Shown piece after piece: positions 27,528 through 28,206 of a DNA stretch of 28,206 bases. Position numbers and translations under genes: made by a program. The stretch spans positions 1 through 28,206 of IMG/VR virus record IMGVR_UViG_3300020203_000076; one strand, given 5' to 3'. Positions within the stretch are counted from its first letter, which is position 1. Every line of letters begins with the position of its first letter. The stretch is from a virus. The notes below the pieces were generated by a model, which worked only from the letters and a program-made list of their open reading frames with translations, made no database searches and was not told the origin of the DNA.

Positions 27528-28206
27528 CTAAACTCCGGCAATTTGTTTTTGAATCTGATCGAGCATTTCCGATGAATCGGGCGTAATACCTCCGCCGGCG
27601 AGATAGAAATTATTCTGAGTGTTGTTCGCGTTTTCCTTCTCTGGCGGTGCGTGGGTTTTCAGTCCGTACATTTCCGATAGCTCCTTGGCGATGCTCAAAA
27701 CGGACTTCGCACACTCGCGCGCCTCCTTGCCTCCGTTTGCCATTGCGTGCGGCATGTAATGGGACATAAGCAATTGCAGCGACGATTTAATTTGGTCTCT
27801 ACAGTGCCTTCTCAACGCTGGATCATGCCGCAATTTGTACGCATAAAAATTATTGATCGTGTAAATGACGGCTTTGGTGGAAATATCGAATCGTGCGGCA
27901 ATTTCCTTCGGCTCCATGTGATAGACGGCGTACAGGTCGAATATCTTCACCGCTCGCGTGAAGTGCCGATGAATCAGCCAAATCGGGTCCGCCGCCTTGG
28001 ATCGCCGGACGGATTTCGGATCGTTTAGGTCGGGCGGATTGACCTGTGTTTTCGCGTCGGTGAGTTGCTTTTCATTATGATCTTTTAGCGTCTCCGGCTT
28101 TTCGATCAGGTCCGCCCACTTGGCGGGCGAGTTAGGGAACGGCTCGACGGGAAAGTTTTCGTCGATCTTGATGGGGGGCGGGGGCGGAGTCGGCGGTTGG
28201 TTGTTG
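27528..28206 (-). CDS. Terminase small-subunit-like protein, 5' end cut by window edge
   Basis: The frame is open without a stop from 27528 to the right edge (about 225 residues visible), so it is longer than the part starting at GTG 27950. It begins inside a Pro-rich stretch (QPPTPPPPPIKIDENF). An HTH follows (KIFDLYAVYHMEPKEIAARFDISTKAVIYTINNF). Then come helices ending ARECAKSVLSIAKELSEMYGLKTHAPPE, the 'a...l.i.k..aeL.GL' end typical of small terminase subunits, and a polar tail. TerS binds the packaging site and loads TerL. The terL gene lies one gene downstream, which supports the role. The multi-HTH neighbour is a competing candidate for TerS. Confidence 0.65.
   Translation of the reverse strand, partial: NNQPPTPPPPPIKIDENFPVEPFPNSPAKWADLIEKPETLKDHNEKQLTDAKTQVNPPDLNDPKSVRRSKAADPIWLIHRHFTRAVKIFDLYAVYHMEPKEIAARFDISTKAVIYTINNFYAYKLRHDPALRRHCRDQIKSSLQLLMSHYMPHAMANGGKEARECAKSVLSIAKELSEMYGLKTHAPPEKENANNTQNNFYLAGGGITPDSSEMLDQIQKQIAGV

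Noticed and set aside
1-28206. CRISPR array, tRNA or attachment site
   Set aside because: No regularly spaced palindromic repeats, no cloverleaf-like sequence and no integrase or att-type duplication was seen. Short tandem repeats present are in-frame coding expansions.

Overview
The window is the packaging and structural region of a tailed bacteriophage or prophage (class Caudoviricetes). Nearly every gene is on the minus strand, so transcription runs from high to low coordinates. Gene order is classic: a terminase small-subunit-like protein (cut by the right edge), a second multi-HTH DNA-binding protein, the large terminase, a KTSC-domain protein, the portal, accessory genes, a prohead protease/scaffold, a capsid decoration protein, the major capsid protein, a gp36-type connector, a tail tube candidate, a tail assembly chaperone pair, a short tape measure and several large tail or tail-tip proteins. 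Portal, capsid and connector look distantly Mu-like. The host is probably a planctomycete. This rests on a beta-rich module with a VQAALQAL core in one tail protein, a type I recall as frequent in planctomycete proteins, and on general sequence style. It is an inference, not a proof.

Region by region (minus strand, right to left). 28206-23524 holds DNA packaging and small head genes and ends in a strong terminator. 23328-13341 holds a 1718-residue portal with a 1200-residue C-terminal extension resembling injected phage polyvalent proteins. It is followed by a tight chain: minimal zincin, small HTH protein, metallophosphoesterase, DUF4406 protein, endonuclease VII, a DUF5664 dNTP-hydrolase-like protein, a 522-residue protein and a zinc-ribbon protein. 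The 522-residue protein combines a head-protein-like N-terminus, a MutS-I-like domain and a complete sigma-70 region 2 plus region 4. 13153-9924 holds capsid genes, each block preceded by a terminator hairpin placed just before the next start codon. 9800-3765 holds connector and tail genes, including a textbook A-AAA-AAC slippery site joining the two chaperone frames. The only plus-strand gene (3179-3775) encodes a secreted protein with its own ribosome binding site and candidate promoter: a typical moron. 3062-1 holds further tail genes, including one with a recent 132-residue internal duplication.

The most unusual items are: (1) the sigma-factor fusion protein, which could be a virion-delivered transcription factor; (2) the portal-polyvalent fusion; (3) about 17 copies of a G-rich sequence with consensus GGCYTGCGGGGGTGGGG, scattered through genes in all three reading frames and in intergenic gaps; (4) terminator hairpins packed directly against start codons; (5) a DUF5664 gene whose 5' end is dual-coded inside the endonuclease VII gene. 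No tRNA, rRNA, CRISPR array, integrase or transposase is visible. No stretch over 300 bases lacks a gene.
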